DNA of 64,000 nucleotides, from positions 124,001 to 188,000 of the forward strand of contig NZ_JANHMP010000002.1 of assembly GCF_024609265.1 (NCBI RefSeq), read 5' to 3'. This DNA comes from Geothrix campi. GTDB taxonomy: Bacteria; Acidobacteriota; Holophagae; Holophagales; Holophagaceae. Position numbers and translations under genes: made by a program. Below are positions 1-8,843 of this stretch, one piece after another; positions within the stretch are counted from its first letter, which is position 1; each line of letters opens with the position of its first letter. The notes under the pieces are model-generated. The model saw only the letters and a list, made by a program, of their open reading frames with translations. It was not told the origin of the DNA and did no database searches.

Positions 1-630
1 CGACTTGTAGCGGCCATCGGGCCGGAGGTTGTCATTCCAGGCCAGGTTCACGGAACCGGGGATGTGCCCGGCCACGGGATCGAGGGTTTCGCTGTCCCCG
101 CGCCAGCGCTCGGCGGCGCGGACGTCCAGCAGCTTGCGGGTGGCATCGCGGCGGACCGTCTCCACGATGTCCATGCTGGCGAGGGGGAGGATCCAGCGAT
201 CGGCTGGGTAGGGTCCAACGGGGGCCACGGGCGGCCTTTCGACAGTGAGTGTCAACCCGGCTCCCTGCGCAGCCTGGAGGCCGCCATCGAGGACAAGAAC
301 GCGCTCGTGCCCCAGGGCCCGCAGCATCCACCAGAGACGCGCCGCTGCGTTCCCGCCGCCGCTGGCGTCGTAGACCACGATCTCGGTGCCGGGACCAATG
401 CCCCAGGCGCCGAGCTGGGCCGCGAAGCGCGCCACCGGCGGCAGGGGGTGGCGCCCACCCCAGGCCGGGTCGTGGCCAGGATCGGTGGCCGTGCTGAGGT
501 GGCGGTTCAAGTCCGCGTGAAACGCTCCAGGGAGGTGGCCGGAGGCGTACTCGGCCGGATCCTGACGGGCATCCAGCAGGCGGATCGAGGCGAGGTGGTC
601 GCGAAGGTCGGTGGCGGAGATCAGCGGCAT
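1..630 (-). CDS. sulfurtransferase, tandem rhodanese domains (3' end off the left edge)
   Basis: The minus-strand frame from the ATG at 630 is open to base 1 (210 codons) and runs off the edge. It reads MPLISATDLRDHLASIRLLD, then DARQDPAEYASGHLPGAFHA, and later GPGTEIVVYDASGGGNAAAR, which is the layout of a non-catalytic N-terminal rhodanese domain (Asp where the active-site Cys would be). A second domain begins with LLDVRAAERWRGD and GHIPGSVNLAW. The catalytic Cys of the second domain would lie beyond the window. Family members transfer sulfane sulfur from thiosulfate or mercaptopyruvate to cyanide or thiols. The other long frames over this stretch are shadows. No operon partner is visible because the neighbour at 727 is divergent. 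Confidence 0.85.
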   Translation of the reverse strand, partial: MPLISATDLRDHLASIRLLDARQDPAEYASGHLPGAFHADLNRHLSTATDPGHDPAWGGRHPLPPVARFAAQLGAWGIGPGTEIVVYDASGGGNAAARLWWMLRALGHERVLVLDGGLQAAQGAGLTLTVERPPVAPVGPYPADRWILPLASMDIVETVRRDATRKLLDVRAAERWRGDSETLDPVAGHIPGSVNLAWNDNLRPDGRYKS

Positions 631-726
631 CCAACCAGTATGAAGGAGCCGGCCCGGGCATTAACCTGAAGACTGACCCTGGATCACGGGCAACGCAGGC
701 GTTGCTGGTGGAAGGTGGGAGGCCCC

Positions 727-1281
727 ATGTCTGATGCCTATGTTCCCGAATCCCGCTGGCGCACCATTGCCGCGGCGGCCCTCGTGGGTGGCGGCCTGCT
801 GCTGGCGGGGGTGGTGGCGGTTCGAGCCTTCACCGGCGGGGCCGAAGGCGGCGCTTCCGCGGGCACGGACGTGAGCCGGGTGGCCTTCCGCGATGCGGAG
901 GGGGCCCGGCACACCCTGGCGGACTACAAGGGTCAGGTAGTGCTGGTGGACGTGTGGGCCACCTGGTGTCCCCCCTGTCGGAAGTCCCTGCCGGAGGTGG
1001 CGGAACTCCAGCGGGCCGGAGGTGATCGCTACGTGGTGCTTCCCATCTCCGTGGATCGGGGCGGCTGGAAGGACGTGCAGCCCTACCTCGCGCAGAACCC
1101 GCACTTGGGCCTCACGGCCTTCGTGCCTGACGGGCCGGGGGGCCTGGAGCCCTTCGGGGAGATCCGCGGAATCCCGACCACCTTCATCATCGATCGCCAG
1201 GGCCGGGTGCTGAAGAGCTGGGCGGGATATGGCGAAGGCATGGCGAAACGCGCGCTGGACGAGGCCCTGAAGGGGCGCTGA
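727..1281 (+). CDS. TlpA-family thiol-disulfide oxidoreductase, membrane anchored
   Basis: A 184-residue protein with an N-terminal signal anchor (residues about 16-36, AAAALVGGGLLLAGVVAV) and a periplasmic thioredoxin fold. The active site is WATWCPPCRKS, and the cis-Pro loop is GIPTTFIIDRQG near the C-terminus. I chose the ATG at 727 because GGGAGG lies at 717-722; an in-frame GTG at 715 overlaps that site. TlpA/ResA-type proteins reduce disulfides, often for cytochrome c maturation, but no cytochrome gene is next to it. It stands alone, divergent from the rhodanese gene. Confidence 0.88.
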   Translation: MSDAYVPESRWRTIAAAALVGGGLLLAGVVAVRAFTGGAEGGASAGTDVSRVAFRDAEGARHTLADYKGQVVLVDVWATWCPPCRKSLPEVAELQRAGGDRYVVLPISVDRGGWKDVQPYLAQNPHLGLTAFVPDGPGGLEPFGEIRGIPTTFIIDRQGRVLKSWAGYGEGMAKRALDEALKGR

Positions 1282-1411
1282 CAGGAGCGCCACCCCGGTG
1301 GCGGCCTGCTGGAGGACCCTCTCCGCGCCTGGGTGGCCCGGGTTGCCGCGGCTCCGGAAGCCCCCTGGTTCCGCTGGGCCCAGTGGGCGAAGGCCTCCCG
1401 CCAGGGGTTTT

Positions 1412-2047
1412 CTAGTCCCTGATCAGGGCGACGACCGATTCGACCACCTGCTCGGGCGCGGCGCTCGTGGGCAGATTGGGATGGTCGCCGGGCACAGCCT
1501 CGCCCACGCCCAGGAAAGGCAACCCGGCGGCCCGGGCGGCCGCCAGATCGTGGGGACGGTCGCCGACGTAGAGATGGGGCCCAGGGCAGCCCTCCAGAGC
1601 CCGGCGCAGCAGGTCCGTGCGGTCGTGGCGGGGCAGGGAGCCCAGCCTGGGGATGGCCGGATCGATGCCCAGGGTGTCGGCCTTGAAGGCCAGCAGGTCC
1701 GGGGCGTTGCCCGAGACCAGCCAGACCGGGTGGCGCTCCGCCAGCCGGTGCAGGGCTTCGATGATGCCGCCGTAGGCAACGGCCGCCCGGCATCCGGGGG
1801 CGAACACCGCCTGGAAGCGGGCCACGCAGGCGGCCTGGTAGGCCCCGTAGCCGGCCTCGTCGAGGCCAGAACCGAACTTCATCCGGTGCAGCTCGTCCAC
1901 GATCTCCCAGTCGGTCGAACCTCCGCAGCCACCCAGGTCCTCCGCCGTCGGGGCCGTGCCCCAGAGCTCGCCCAGGGCCTCCCTCAGCAGCACGAAACCG
2001 GAACTGAAATGGCCGAGGGTCCCGTCGAGGTCGAAGCAGAGCGGCAT
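1412..2047 (-). CDS. HAD-superfamily hydrolase, phosphoglycolate phosphatase-like
   Basis: A 211-residue protein with HAD motif I at the extreme N-terminus (CFDLDGTLG), a helical cap, motif II near WLVSGNAP, and motifs III/IV in LYVGDRPHDLAAARAAGLP. This layout is that of the Gph/PGP-type phosphatases that hydrolyse small phosphate monoesters. The substrate cannot be read from the sequence. It points toward the TlpA gene (convergent) with a 130-bp gap in which I see no clear terminator. Confidence 0.85.
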   Translation of the reverse strand: MPLCFDLDGTLGHFSSGFVLLREALGELWGTAPTAEDLGGCGGSTDWEIVDELHRMKFGSGLDEAGYGAYQAACVARFQAVFAPGCRAAVAYGGIIEALHRLAERHPVWLVSGNAPDLLAFKADTLGIDPAIPRLGSLPRHDRTDLLRRALEGCPGPHLYVGDRPHDLAAARAAGLPFLGVGEAVPGDHPNLPTSAAPEQVVESVVALIRD

Positions 2048-2097
2048 GGCTCAGGATGCCACGAGATGGCATCCTCGAAGGTGTGGATGGTGGCTCC

Positions 2098-2685
2098 TTG
2101 ATCCGATTGGCGTTCCTTCTGGCTCTTTCCCTTCCCGCTGCGGCGCAGGAGGGCCTTCGGTACCGCATGCAGATGTGGATGCGTGGCGAGCCCGCGCCCC
2201 TGGAGACGCGGTTCCGGCTGGTGGCCACCGAGGGCACCACCAGCCACAACCGGGTGAAGAAGCCGCGCATGGGCGGCTGGCGGCTCGAAGCCGACCGCAC
2301 CCAGGGGACGGCCTATTCCCAGGCCCTTCTGCTGGGGCGGGCGGAGCGGTTGTTGTATCTGGCTGGACCCTCGCCCCAGACCCACGCCGAGCCCATCGCT
2401 CTGCGGTTCGGCGCCCGGAGCGTGCCCATCTGGAGCCTGGAGGTGCCAGCCGGGCTGCACACCTCCACGGTCCTGGTGGAGGTGGCGCCGGGCCTGCTGG
2501 CCCTTTGCGACCTCAGCGCGCGCTTCGAGAAGGGCGACCTGGCCCGGATCGAGCTGCACCTCGAAGGCCTGGATGGCACCGGGTCCCTGGCTCCGGCTGA
2601 GGACGGGACGGTGCTGCTCAGCACGCTGAAGGCCTGGGCCCAGGAGGCCCGGCAGGAATCCGAGGAGGGCGCCACGGTCCGCTAG
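2098..2685 (+). CDS. secreted protein of unknown function
   Basis: About 195 residues. The N-terminus LIRLAFLLALSLPAAAQEG is a clear signal peptide with AXA cleavage. The start is uncertain: TTG 2098 fits a weak GGTGG upstream, while GTG 2083 and ATG 2056 are also in frame. The mature part is soluble, beta-rich in appearance, and contains no motif I recognise. It could be a periplasmic DUF3108-like protein, but this is a guess from size and composition. It lies 88 bp upstream of purF. Confidence 0.6.
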   Translation: MIRLAFLLALSLPAAAQEGLRYRMQMWMRGEPAPLETRFRLVATEGTTSHNRVKKPRMGGWRLEADRTQGTAYSQALLLGRAERLLYLAGPSPQTHAEPIALRFGARSVPIWSLEVPAGLHTSTVLVEVAPGLLALCDLSARFEKGDLARIELHLEGLDGTGSLAPAEDGTVLLSTLKAWAQEARQESEEGATVR

Positions 2686-2773
2686 CCACGCATCCGGCTG
2701 AGGGCCGTGGCTTTCGGCCTCCGGGCTGGGGGTTCGGGCGTCCAGGGTTTATCCTGAAAGGCTCGGAGGGGTC

Positions 2774-4144
2774 ATGCCGTTCAGGGACGAGTGCGGGGTA
2801 TTCGGGATCTGTCCCCAGACGGAAGCATCGCGGCAGACCTACCTGGGCCTCTACGCGCTTCAGCATCGGGGCCAGGAAGCCGCCGGCATCTGCTCGGGCG
2901 ATGCTGAGGGGCTCCACCTCCACAAGGCCCTGGGTTATGTGGCGGATGTGTTTTCCGAGACCGTCCTGGACAGCCTGCCCGGCGACGCCGCCATCGGCCA
3001 CACGCGCTACTCCACCACGGGCGGCAACGTGGCCTCCGCGGCCCATCCCTTCCTCATCCACGGCCGCTTCGGCCAGGTGGCCCTCTGCCACAACGGGAAC
3101 CTGACCAACACGGAGACCCTGCGCGCCGCCTTGATTGCGGATGGCCACACCTTCACCAGCCCCTCGGATTCCGAGGTGCTGCTGGCCCTCATCAACCGGG
3201 CCAAGGCGGACACGCTGGAGGATGCGGTGGTCTCCGCCCTCCGCCAGGCCGAGGGCGCCTACTCCCTGCTCGTCCTCACCGAGCACACCCTCATCGCCGC
3301 CCGGGATCCCCATGGCTTCCGGCCCCTGGCCATGGGCCACATGAACGGCACCACGGTGTTCAGCTCCGAGACCTGCGCCTTCGATCTGGTGGGCGCGGCC
3401 TACATTCGCGACGTGGCCCCCGGCGAGATGGTGGTGGTGCCGCGGGACGGCGGCGTGTTGCGGTCCATCTTCCCCCTGCCCAAGGTCCAGCCGAAGCCCT
3501 GCGTGTTCGAGCACATCTACTTCGCACGGCCGGATTCCCTGGTTTACGGCAAGAGCGTCATGGTGGCCCGGCGGGAGATGGGCCGGATGCTGGCCCTGCG
3601 CCATCCCGTGGAGGCGGATCTGATCGTGCCCGTGCCCGACAGCGGTGTGAGCGCGGCCCTCGGCTATTCCGAGCAATCCGGCATCCCCTTCGACTTCGGC
3701 ATCATCCGCAACCACTATGTGGGCCGCACCTTCATCGAGCCCAAGCAGAACATCCGCAGCTTCGGCGTGAAGGTGAAGCTGAATCCCGTGCGCCACCTGC
3801 TGGCGGGCAAGCGGGTGGTGCTGGTGGATGACAGCATCGTGCGCGGCACCACGAGCAAGAAGATCGTGCAGATGGTCCGCGAGGCCGGCGCCAAGGAAGT
3901 GCACATGCGCATCGCGTGTCCGCCCACCACGCATTCCTGCTTCTATGGCATCGACACTCCCAAGCGGCAGCACCTCATCGCCTCCTACATGTCCCTGAAG
4001 GAGATCGAGGGCTTCGTGGAAGCCGACAGCCTTGGCTATCTCGATCTGAAGGACCTGGAGGCCTGCATGGGGGACGACGGGCAGGGGTACTGCTACGCCT
4101 GCTTCACCGGCGACTACCCGGTGGTGCCGGAGTCCAAGCAGTAG
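2774..4144 (+). CDS. purF: amidophosphoribosyltransferase
   Basis: A 456-residue enzyme for the first committed step of purine synthesis: PRPP + glutamine to phosphoribosylamine. The N-terminus MPFRDECGVFGI shows a short propeptide preceding the Cys nucleophile of a class II glutamine amidotransferase. RYSTTGG and HNGNLTN follow. The C-terminal half is a type I phosphoribosyltransferase with the PRPP loop VVLVDDSIVRGTTS. Cysteines in ACPPTTHSC and GQGYCYACFTG fit the [4Fe-4S]-containing Bacillus-type enzyme. GGAGG precedes the ATG. No other pur gene is nearby. Confidence 0.97.
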   Translation: MPFRDECGVFGICPQTEASRQTYLGLYALQHRGQEAAGICSGDAEGLHLHKALGYVADVFSETVLDSLPGDAAIGHTRYSTTGGNVASAAHPFLIHGRFGQVALCHNGNLTNTETLRAALIADGHTFTSPSDSEVLLALINRAKADTLEDAVVSALRQAEGAYSLLVLTEHTLIAARDPHGFRPLAMGHMNGTTVFSSETCAFDLVGAAYIRDVAPGEMVVVPRDGGVLRSIFPLPKVQPKPCVFEHIYFARPDSLVYGKSVMVARREMGRMLALRHPVEADLIVPVPDSGVSAALGYSEQSGIPFDFGIIRNHYVGRTFIEPKQNIRSFGVKVKLNPVRHLLAGKRVVLVDDSIVRGTTSKKIVQMVREAGAKEVHMRIACPPTTHSCFYGIDTPKRQHLIASYMSLKEIEGFVEADSLGYLDLKDLEACMGDDGQGYCYACFTGDYPVVPESKQ

Positions 4145-4150
4145 CCACGC

Positions 4151-4867
4151 CTAGAAGATCACACTGCAGCGGGTGGTGTCCTTGGCGCTGAAGGACTTCC
4201 CCAGGGCCGCGCCCTGGACCTCCGCCTGTTCGTCCAGCACCAGCAGCTGGTTCTGGCTGCGCTGGAAGCGTCGGCGGATGTCGATCTTCGTCCAGACGCT
4301 GGCGACGAGCATCACCCGGGCCTTGATCTCGATGCGATGGACCATGGCCAGCGGCAGGCCGTCCTGGCCGATCCAGACCGTGGCCTCGTGCTCGGCTTTC
4401 TTCAGGTGGCTGCGGGCCTCGGCATCCAGTTCCAGGTCCATGGCCAGCTTCAACCGCCGGGCCGGCCGGCCTTCGTAGGTCTCCACCTTCTCCTCCAGCA
4501 CCCGGGCCTTCTCCAGTTGCTCCAGCAGACCTTCCGCGGGGCGCAGTTCGTCATGGAATTCGCCGGAGCCCTTCTTGGCCGATCCGGGGCCCTTGGAGGC
4601 GCCCTTCCCCTTGGCCTTCGCCGGCGCGGCCGCCGGGCGGCTGTCCTCGAGAATCCGGATCCCCTCCGGCCCATCCTCCACCAGCGTGGAACGGCGCTCG
4701 ATGACATCCTTCCCGGACTCCCGCTCCAGGCTCTCCGCCTCGACCTTCACCCGCACCTTCGCGGGTGCCGGAAGGCCCCGGAGGGCCGCCTTCAAGTCCG
4801 AGAGGCCGTCGGCCTGGAGCAGAGAGCCGCAGAGGGCCAGGACGGCGAAGGGGAGGGCAGGGCGCAT
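4151..4867 (-). CDS. secreted protein of unknown function
   Basis: Start chosen at the ATG of MRPALPFAVLALCGSLLQADG (4867), which gives a 238-residue protein with a signal peptide and a GAGGA box 7-8 nt upstream; an upstream in-frame start would bury the signal. The mature protein has a Lys/Ala/Gly-rich linker (about residues 75-100, AKAKGKGASKGPGSAKKGSG) between two halves. The second half (TVWIGQDGLPLAMVHRIEIK) looks like a LolA/outer-membrane sorting type beta fold, which is only an impression. It is divergent from the NRDE gene. Confidence 0.65.
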   Translation of the reverse strand: MRPALPFAVLALCGSLLQADGLSDLKAALRGLPAPAKVRVKVEAESLERESGKDVIERRSTLVEDGPEGIRILEDSRPAAAPAKAKGKGASKGPGSAKKGSGEFHDELRPAEGLLEQLEKARVLEEKVETYEGRPARRLKLAMDLELDAEARSHLKKAEHEATVWIGQDGLPLAMVHRIEIKARVMLVASVWTKIDIRRRFQRSQNQLLVLDEQAEVQGAALGKSFSAKDTTRCSVIF

Positions 4868-4935
4868 GGGAGGATCCTCGGACGGGAGGATTACGGGCTC
4901 CTCCGACAGCGGTTGAGCCAGGCCTATCATTAGCT

Positions 4936-5721
4936 ATGTGCCTCATCGCGCTGGCCTACCGCGCCCATCCGGATTTCGAACTCGTCATCGCCGCCAACCG
5001 CGATGAGTACCATGCGCGTCCCACCGCGCCGGCCGCGGCCTGGGTGGATGCCCCCGAGGTCTTCGGAGGGCGCGATCTGTCCCAGGGTGGCAGCTGGCTC
5101 GCCCTGGCGCAGGGGGGGCGGCTGGCCTGCGTCACCAACGTGCGGCGCATGGCGATTCCGGATCCGGCCGCGCCTTCCCGGGGCGGGCTGGTGGCCAACT
5201 TCATCCGGAGTCGGCAGACGGCCCGGGCCTTCGCGGAGGAGGTCGGAGACCGGGCGATGGCTTTCGCCGGATTCAACCTGCTGCTCTGGGACGGGGCGGA
5301 TCTGTGCTACCTGAACAACCACCCGCGGTTCGTTTCGCGTGAAGTGCCGCCGGGGGTGCACGTCGTCTCGAACGCGGATCTGGACACGTCGTGGCCCAAG
5401 ACGGAAAAGCTCCGGCGGGCGATGGCGGCCTGGGTCGCTTCCGGGGAGGCGGATGAGACACCCCTGCTGGCCGCCCTGATGGACCGGGCACCCGCCCCCG
5501 ATGCGGACCTTCCCGACACCGGCGTGGGGCTCGAACTGGAGCGCCTGCTGTCACCGGCGTTCATCGTCAGTCCCCAGTACGGAACCCGCTGCACCACAGT
5601 CGTCACCCTGGGCCGTGATGGCTCGGCCCGCTTCACCGAGTGGCGCTTCGATCCATCGGGAGAGCTTTCGGGACGCTCGGACCTCCGCTGGCCCTTCGAG
5701 ACGGAGGGCAACCCGTCATGA
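4936..5721 (+). CDS. NRDE family protein (TANGO2-like)
   Basis: A 261-residue protein beginning MCLIALAYRAHPDFELVIAA and followed by NRDEYHARPT. This is the family-defining Cys2 and NRDE motif. GGRDLSQGGSWLAL and LACVTNVR follow, typical of the whole family. Cys2 suggests an N-terminal nucleophile hydrolase fold. The cellular role in bacteria is not established; eukaryotic TANGO2 is linked to haem and lipid handling. The stop TGA overlaps the next start by 4 nt, so it is co-translated with the following small gene. Confidence 0.9.
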   Translation: MCLIALAYRAHPDFELVIAANRDEYHARPTAPAAAWVDAPEVFGGRDLSQGGSWLALAQGGRLACVTNVRRMAIPDPAAPSRGGLVANFIRSRQTARAFAEEVGDRAMAFAGFNLLLWDGADLCYLNNHPRFVSREVPPGVHVVSNADLDTSWPKTEKLRRAMAAWVASGEADETPLLAALMDRAPAPDADLPDTGVGLELERLLSPAFIVSPQYGTRCTTVVTLGRDGSARFTEWRFDPSGELSGRSDLRWPFETEGNPS

Positions 5722-6053
5722 ACGGTTCCGGCCCCTCCCATTCCTCCCAGGGTCGCTTCGAGGACGGCCTCCGCTTTCTCGCCGCGGCCCTGGCCCTGGA
5801 CATCGACCGCCGCCACAGCGCGGCCATCGTGACCGCGGCCTGCGACGCCATCCAGTGCTTCCTGGCGGTCTTCGAGACGGCCGCCCAGCGCCATCTGCCT
5901 GATCCCGAGGGCGAGACCGCCCGCCTTCGGGGCCAGCTGGAGGCTCTGCTCACGCCCCGCCAATCTCCCGAAGACGCGGCCCGCAACGCCCTGGAGGCCG
6001 CCCGCCTGGCCCGGGACCAGGCCGCCCTGCTGCTGCCGAGGCTGATGGAGTAG
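5718..6053 (+). CDS. small alpha-helical protein of unknown function
   Basis: The ATG at 5718 overlaps the NRDE stop as ATGA. The product is 111 residues, Ala/Leu/Arg-rich and predicted almost entirely helical (RFEDGLRFLAAALALDIDRR, then DAIQCFLAVFETAAQRH). The spacing of the helices resembles a HEPN-like four-helix protein, but no RxxxxH motif is visible, so I do not assign it. It ends 2 bp before a convergent gene. Confidence 0.7.
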   Translation: MNGSGPSHSSQGRFEDGLRFLAAALALDIDRRHSAAIVTAACDAIQCFLAVFETAAQRHLPDPEGETARLRGQLEALLTPRQSPEDAARNALEAARLARDQAALLLPRLME

Positions 6054-6055
6054 AA

Positions 6056-6451
6056 CTAGAAGTTGGCCCGGCCCAGAGGGACGTTCCGGGGCACGGGATT
6101 GCCGCCGAAGCGGTCCACAGGCAGGGTGGCGGAGGCCAGACTCACCGGTTCGGGCATGTCGCCGCCGATGGTGTGGAGGAAGCGCCGGAGATCCTGCCGG
6201 AACCAGACGACGAACTCCTGGAAGGCCACCTGGCGCAGTTCCTCTTTCGTCAATTCTCCGACCACTTCCACGACGGCTGAGGCGGATTCCGCCGGGGGGT
6301 TGTAGGTCCGCCAGGGCCGGGTGCCGCTGTCATTGTTTCCCATGATCCGGGACAGGAAGGCGCGATCCTTTCCGGGTTCCAGCGGCTCGGGATGGGCCGT
6401 CTCTCTGGCCATCAGGCCGGAGGCGAGGCAGATGCAGAGCAGGACGCGCAT
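6056..6451 (-). CDS. secreted protein of unknown function
   Basis: 131 residues. MRVLLCICLASGLMARETAH is a short signal peptide, possibly a lipoprotein signal given CICLASG. The mature part contains ELRQVAFQEFVVWFRQDLRR and no recognised motif. It is convergent with the small helical gene and divergent from miaA. Confidence 0.6.
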   Translation of the reverse strand: MRVLLCICLASGLMARETAHPEPLEPGKDRAFLSRIMGNNDSGTRPWRTYNPPAESASAVVEVVGELTKEELRQVAFQEFVVWFRQDLRRFLHTIGGDMPEPVSLASATLPVDRFGGNPVPRNVPLGRANF

Positions 6452-6528
6452 GGTTTTGGAATGAGATCACGAGGCCCGAGGTTCCCGGCCCCCGGGTTCC
6501 CAGACTCCGAACTCAGTAGACTGGACCC

Positions 6529-7410
6529 ATGCCCATCGCGATCCTCGGCCCCACGGCCTCCGGCAAGTCCGCCGTGGCGGTGGCCGTGGCCCGCCGGGTG
6601 GGGGGCACCGTGGTGAATGGCGATCCCTACCAGGCCATCGCGGGCCTCGCCATCGGCACGGGCCAGCCGGACACGGCCGAGCAGGGCGGCGTGCCCCACC
6701 TGGGCTACGGCGAACTGCCCCTCTCGACCCGCCCGAACCCCACGGTCTTCGGGGCCTGGGTGCGGGGGCGACTCTCGGCCTGTCGTGAGCCCGTTCTGGT
6801 GACGGGATCGGGCCTCTATCTGCGGGGCATCTGGGACCAGCTCAGCGCTCTGCCGGAGGTGCCACCCGCCCTGGTGACGCGTGTGCGGCGCTGGGGTTCC
6901 GCTCTGGGGGCACCTGCGCTGCACCGCTACCTGGCCGTGGTGGACCCGGCCCGGGCCGCGGCCCTGCATGCCAACGACAGCGCCCGGATCCAGCGGGCCC
7001 TGGCCCTGCACCTGGCCACCGGACGGGTCCCTTCGACCTTCCTGGCCGGTCTGGATACGGCTATTCCGGCTGGTTGGCGGGTCCTGGTGGTCACGCCCGG
7101 TCGTGAGCGCCAGCGGGAGCGGGTGGCTGCCCGGGTGGCCGCCCAGGTTCGGACGGGCTGGCCGGAGGAGGTGCGGGGCCTGGTGGCCGCGGGCCATGGG
7201 GCGGACCTGCTGGCGCTACGACCCCTGGGCTATGCCGCCTGGATGGCGGGGGGCGAGCCCGCTGCCCTTCAGGCCACGGTGGTGCAGGAGACCCAGGCCT
7301 ACGCCAAGCGCCAGGCCACCTGGTTCCGGAACCAGCTGTCCGGTGCGCCCACCTGGGATCCCGACACCGAGCCGCTAGCGGTGGCCTTCGCACGGCTGGG
7401 CCTGGCATGA
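6529..7410 (+). CDS. miaA: tRNA dimethylallyltransferase
   Basis: A 293-residue enzyme that adds a dimethylallyl group to A37 of tRNAs reading UNN codons. The P-loop is at the N-terminus (LGPTASGKSAVAVAVARR). VNGDPYQAIAGLAIGTGQPD aligns with the canonical DSxQVYxGMDIGTAKP block, but the usual Asp-Ser is Asp-Pro and QVY is QAI, so this is a divergent member. VTGSGLYLRGI, LHANDSARIQRALALHLATG and QETQAYAKRQATWFRNQ match the conserved MiaA segments. Its stop overlaps the next start (ATGA). Confidence 0.92.
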   Translation: MPIAILGPTASGKSAVAVAVARRVGGTVVNGDPYQAIAGLAIGTGQPDTAEQGGVPHLGYGELPLSTRPNPTVFGAWVRGRLSACREPVLVTGSGLYLRGIWDQLSALPEVPPALVTRVRRWGSALGAPALHRYLAVVDPARAAALHANDSARIQRALALHLATGRVPSTFLAGLDTAIPAGWRVLVVTPGRERQRERVAARVAAQVRTGWPEEVRGLVAAGHGADLLALRPLGYAAWMAGGEPAALQATVVQETQAYAKRQATWFRNQLSGAPTWDPDTEPLAVAFARLGLA

Positions 7411-8078
7411 CACCGGCCATCTGGTACGAGGGCAGAACCTCCCTGGAGCTGTTGCGCGACGCGGACTGGGCCTGGATCGGACTGCGGTCCGGCGATGGCC
7501 TCAACCGCCTGCACAGCGACCTGCTGGTGGCGCTGGATCGCCTGTTCCTCGAGCTGCGCGCCGCCGGTGTGCGCCGGGTCGCCCTCAGCAGCGCCGGCTG
7601 GATGGCGGGCTGGGGCCATCACTTCTCGGCGGGGGCAGATCTGCACGAGGTGGGCGCCCTGGATCCCGTGTCGGCGGAGCCCTTCGCCCGGCGGGGCCAG
7701 CGCGTGATGGGCCACCTCCTCTGGCCCGGCTGGCGCACACTCACGTTGATCTCGGGCGTGGCCATGGGGGGCGGCTGCGACCTGGCCTTGCATGGCCGGG
7801 AGCGCTGGGCCGTGGCGGCGGACCCCATCACAGGAAAGGGTGGCCTGCGCTTGGCCCACCCTGCCGCGAAACACGGCATCCTCACGGGCTTCGGGGGCAC
7901 GGTGCGCCTGCCGGAGATCCTGGGCCGCGAAGGGGCGGATCGATTGTTTCGGCATTTCGAGACCTGGGGCACGGCCGACGCGCTCGCCGCGGGAGCCGTG
8001 CAGCGCATCCTGGAGCCTGGAGCGGCGCGGGCCGCCGTGCTCGATTGGCTGAAGGCTACCGTCCCGCCGCCGCGATGA
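7407..8078 (+). CDS. crotonase (enoyl-CoA hydratase/isomerase) family protein
   Basis: 223 residues, translationally coupled to miaA through ATGA. Crotonase features are the first oxyanion-hole segment GHHFSAGADLHEVG and the second, GVAMGGGCDLALHGRERWAV, then GLRLAHPAAKHGILTGFGGT. It is shorter than the usual 255-260 residues because the N-terminal and C-terminal ends are trimmed. The catalytic Glu pair of true hydratases is not obvious, so the reaction is unknown. The 3' end overlaps the convergent gene by 23 bp. Confidence 0.85.
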   Translation: MTPAIWYEGRTSLELLRDADWAWIGLRSGDGLNRLHSDLLVALDRLFLELRAAGVRRVALSSAGWMAGWGHHFSAGADLHEVGALDPVSAEPFARRGQRVMGHLLWPGWRTLTLISGVAMGGGCDLALHGRERWAVAADPITGKGGLRLAHPAAKHGILTGFGGTVRLPEILGREGADRLFRHFETWGTADALAAGAVQRILEPGAARAAVLDWLKATVPPPR

Positions 8079-8814
8079 TCGCGGGAACGGCCATGGCGGC
8101 GATGAGGCCGCAGCAGCAGAGGAGGATGAGGGGGGTCAGCGCGGCACAGACGCCCCGCCAGGTGTCGGTCTTGTGCATGCGGGCCAGGCCCATGCCGATG
8201 ACTACCATGCCAGCGATCTGCACCAGGAAGCCGATGTAGGGGATGAGGCCGCCGATCTGGATGAAGGCGGAGGCGTAGCCGTAGGCGCGGATGGTCTGGC
8301 CCATTCCCACACCGGGCTTGAGGCCACCCCACAGCCACAGGAAGACGTGGTTGAAGAACCCCCCGACAACCATGCCCAGGAAGGTGAAGAGCGGCATGAG
8401 CAGCAGGATGGCGCCGAAGATGAGGGGCATGACGGCGGCGATGGTCCTGCCCTCGCTTTTGCCGGTCTGCTCCAGGGCGGCAAGGATGATGCCCATGCCC
8501 ACGAAGAAAAAGAGCAGGGCCATGATGAGGAAGACCGGAATCGACAGCAGCAGTAGGAAGCGCCAGGGTGCGCCGAGGCCCTCGGTGGCGGGCACGCGGT
8601 CGAAGAGTTCCATGGGGTTGCTGAAGACCAGCCGGAACATGGCGCCGATCCGGGCCCAGAAGCCGGGAATGGCTTCGATGTCCTCGAAGGGGATGGGGCG
8701 GAGGAGCGGCGCCTCCAGCGGTGGCGGGGCGAAGGCCGGCGGCGGCAGGGAGGGTGGCTCATCCAGCGGGATGATCGGGGGCAGGGCATCGTAGGGGCCG
8801 GTGGTCTCGCTCAT
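8056..8814 (-). CDS. Yip1-domain integral membrane protein
   Basis: Start chosen at MSETTGPYDALPPI (8814), with GGAG about 8 nt upstream, rather than the in-frame ATG at 8847. 252 residues. A Pro-rich cytoplasmic N-terminus (residues 1-60) precedes about five membrane segments (FLLLLSIPVFLIMALLFFFV, then LIFGAILLLMPLFTFLGMVV, and others). SNPMELFDRVP followed by this topology matches bacterial Yip1 proteins. Function unknown. It lies 30 bp from the end of the sigma-54 activator on the same strand. Confidence 0.8.
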   Translation of the reverse strand: MSETTGPYDALPPIIPLDEPPSLPPPAFAPPPLEAPLLRPIPFEDIEAIPGFWARIGAMFRLVFSNPMELFDRVPATEGLGAPWRFLLLLSIPVFLIMALLFFFVGMGIILAALEQTGKSEGRTIAAVMPLIFGAILLLMPLFTFLGMVVGGFFNHVFLWLWGGLKPGVGMGQTIRAYGYASAFIQIGGLIPYIGFLVQIAGMVVIGMGLARMHKTDTWRGVCAALTPLILLCCCGLIAAMAVPAIIAAAGR

Positions 8815-8843
8815 CCGTCGCTCCGGGAATGCGCTCAAACCTA

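Noticed and set aside
64-669. plus-strand frame over the rhodanese gene
   Set aside because: Minus strand in another frame gives two rhodanese domains; the plus frame has no family pattern.
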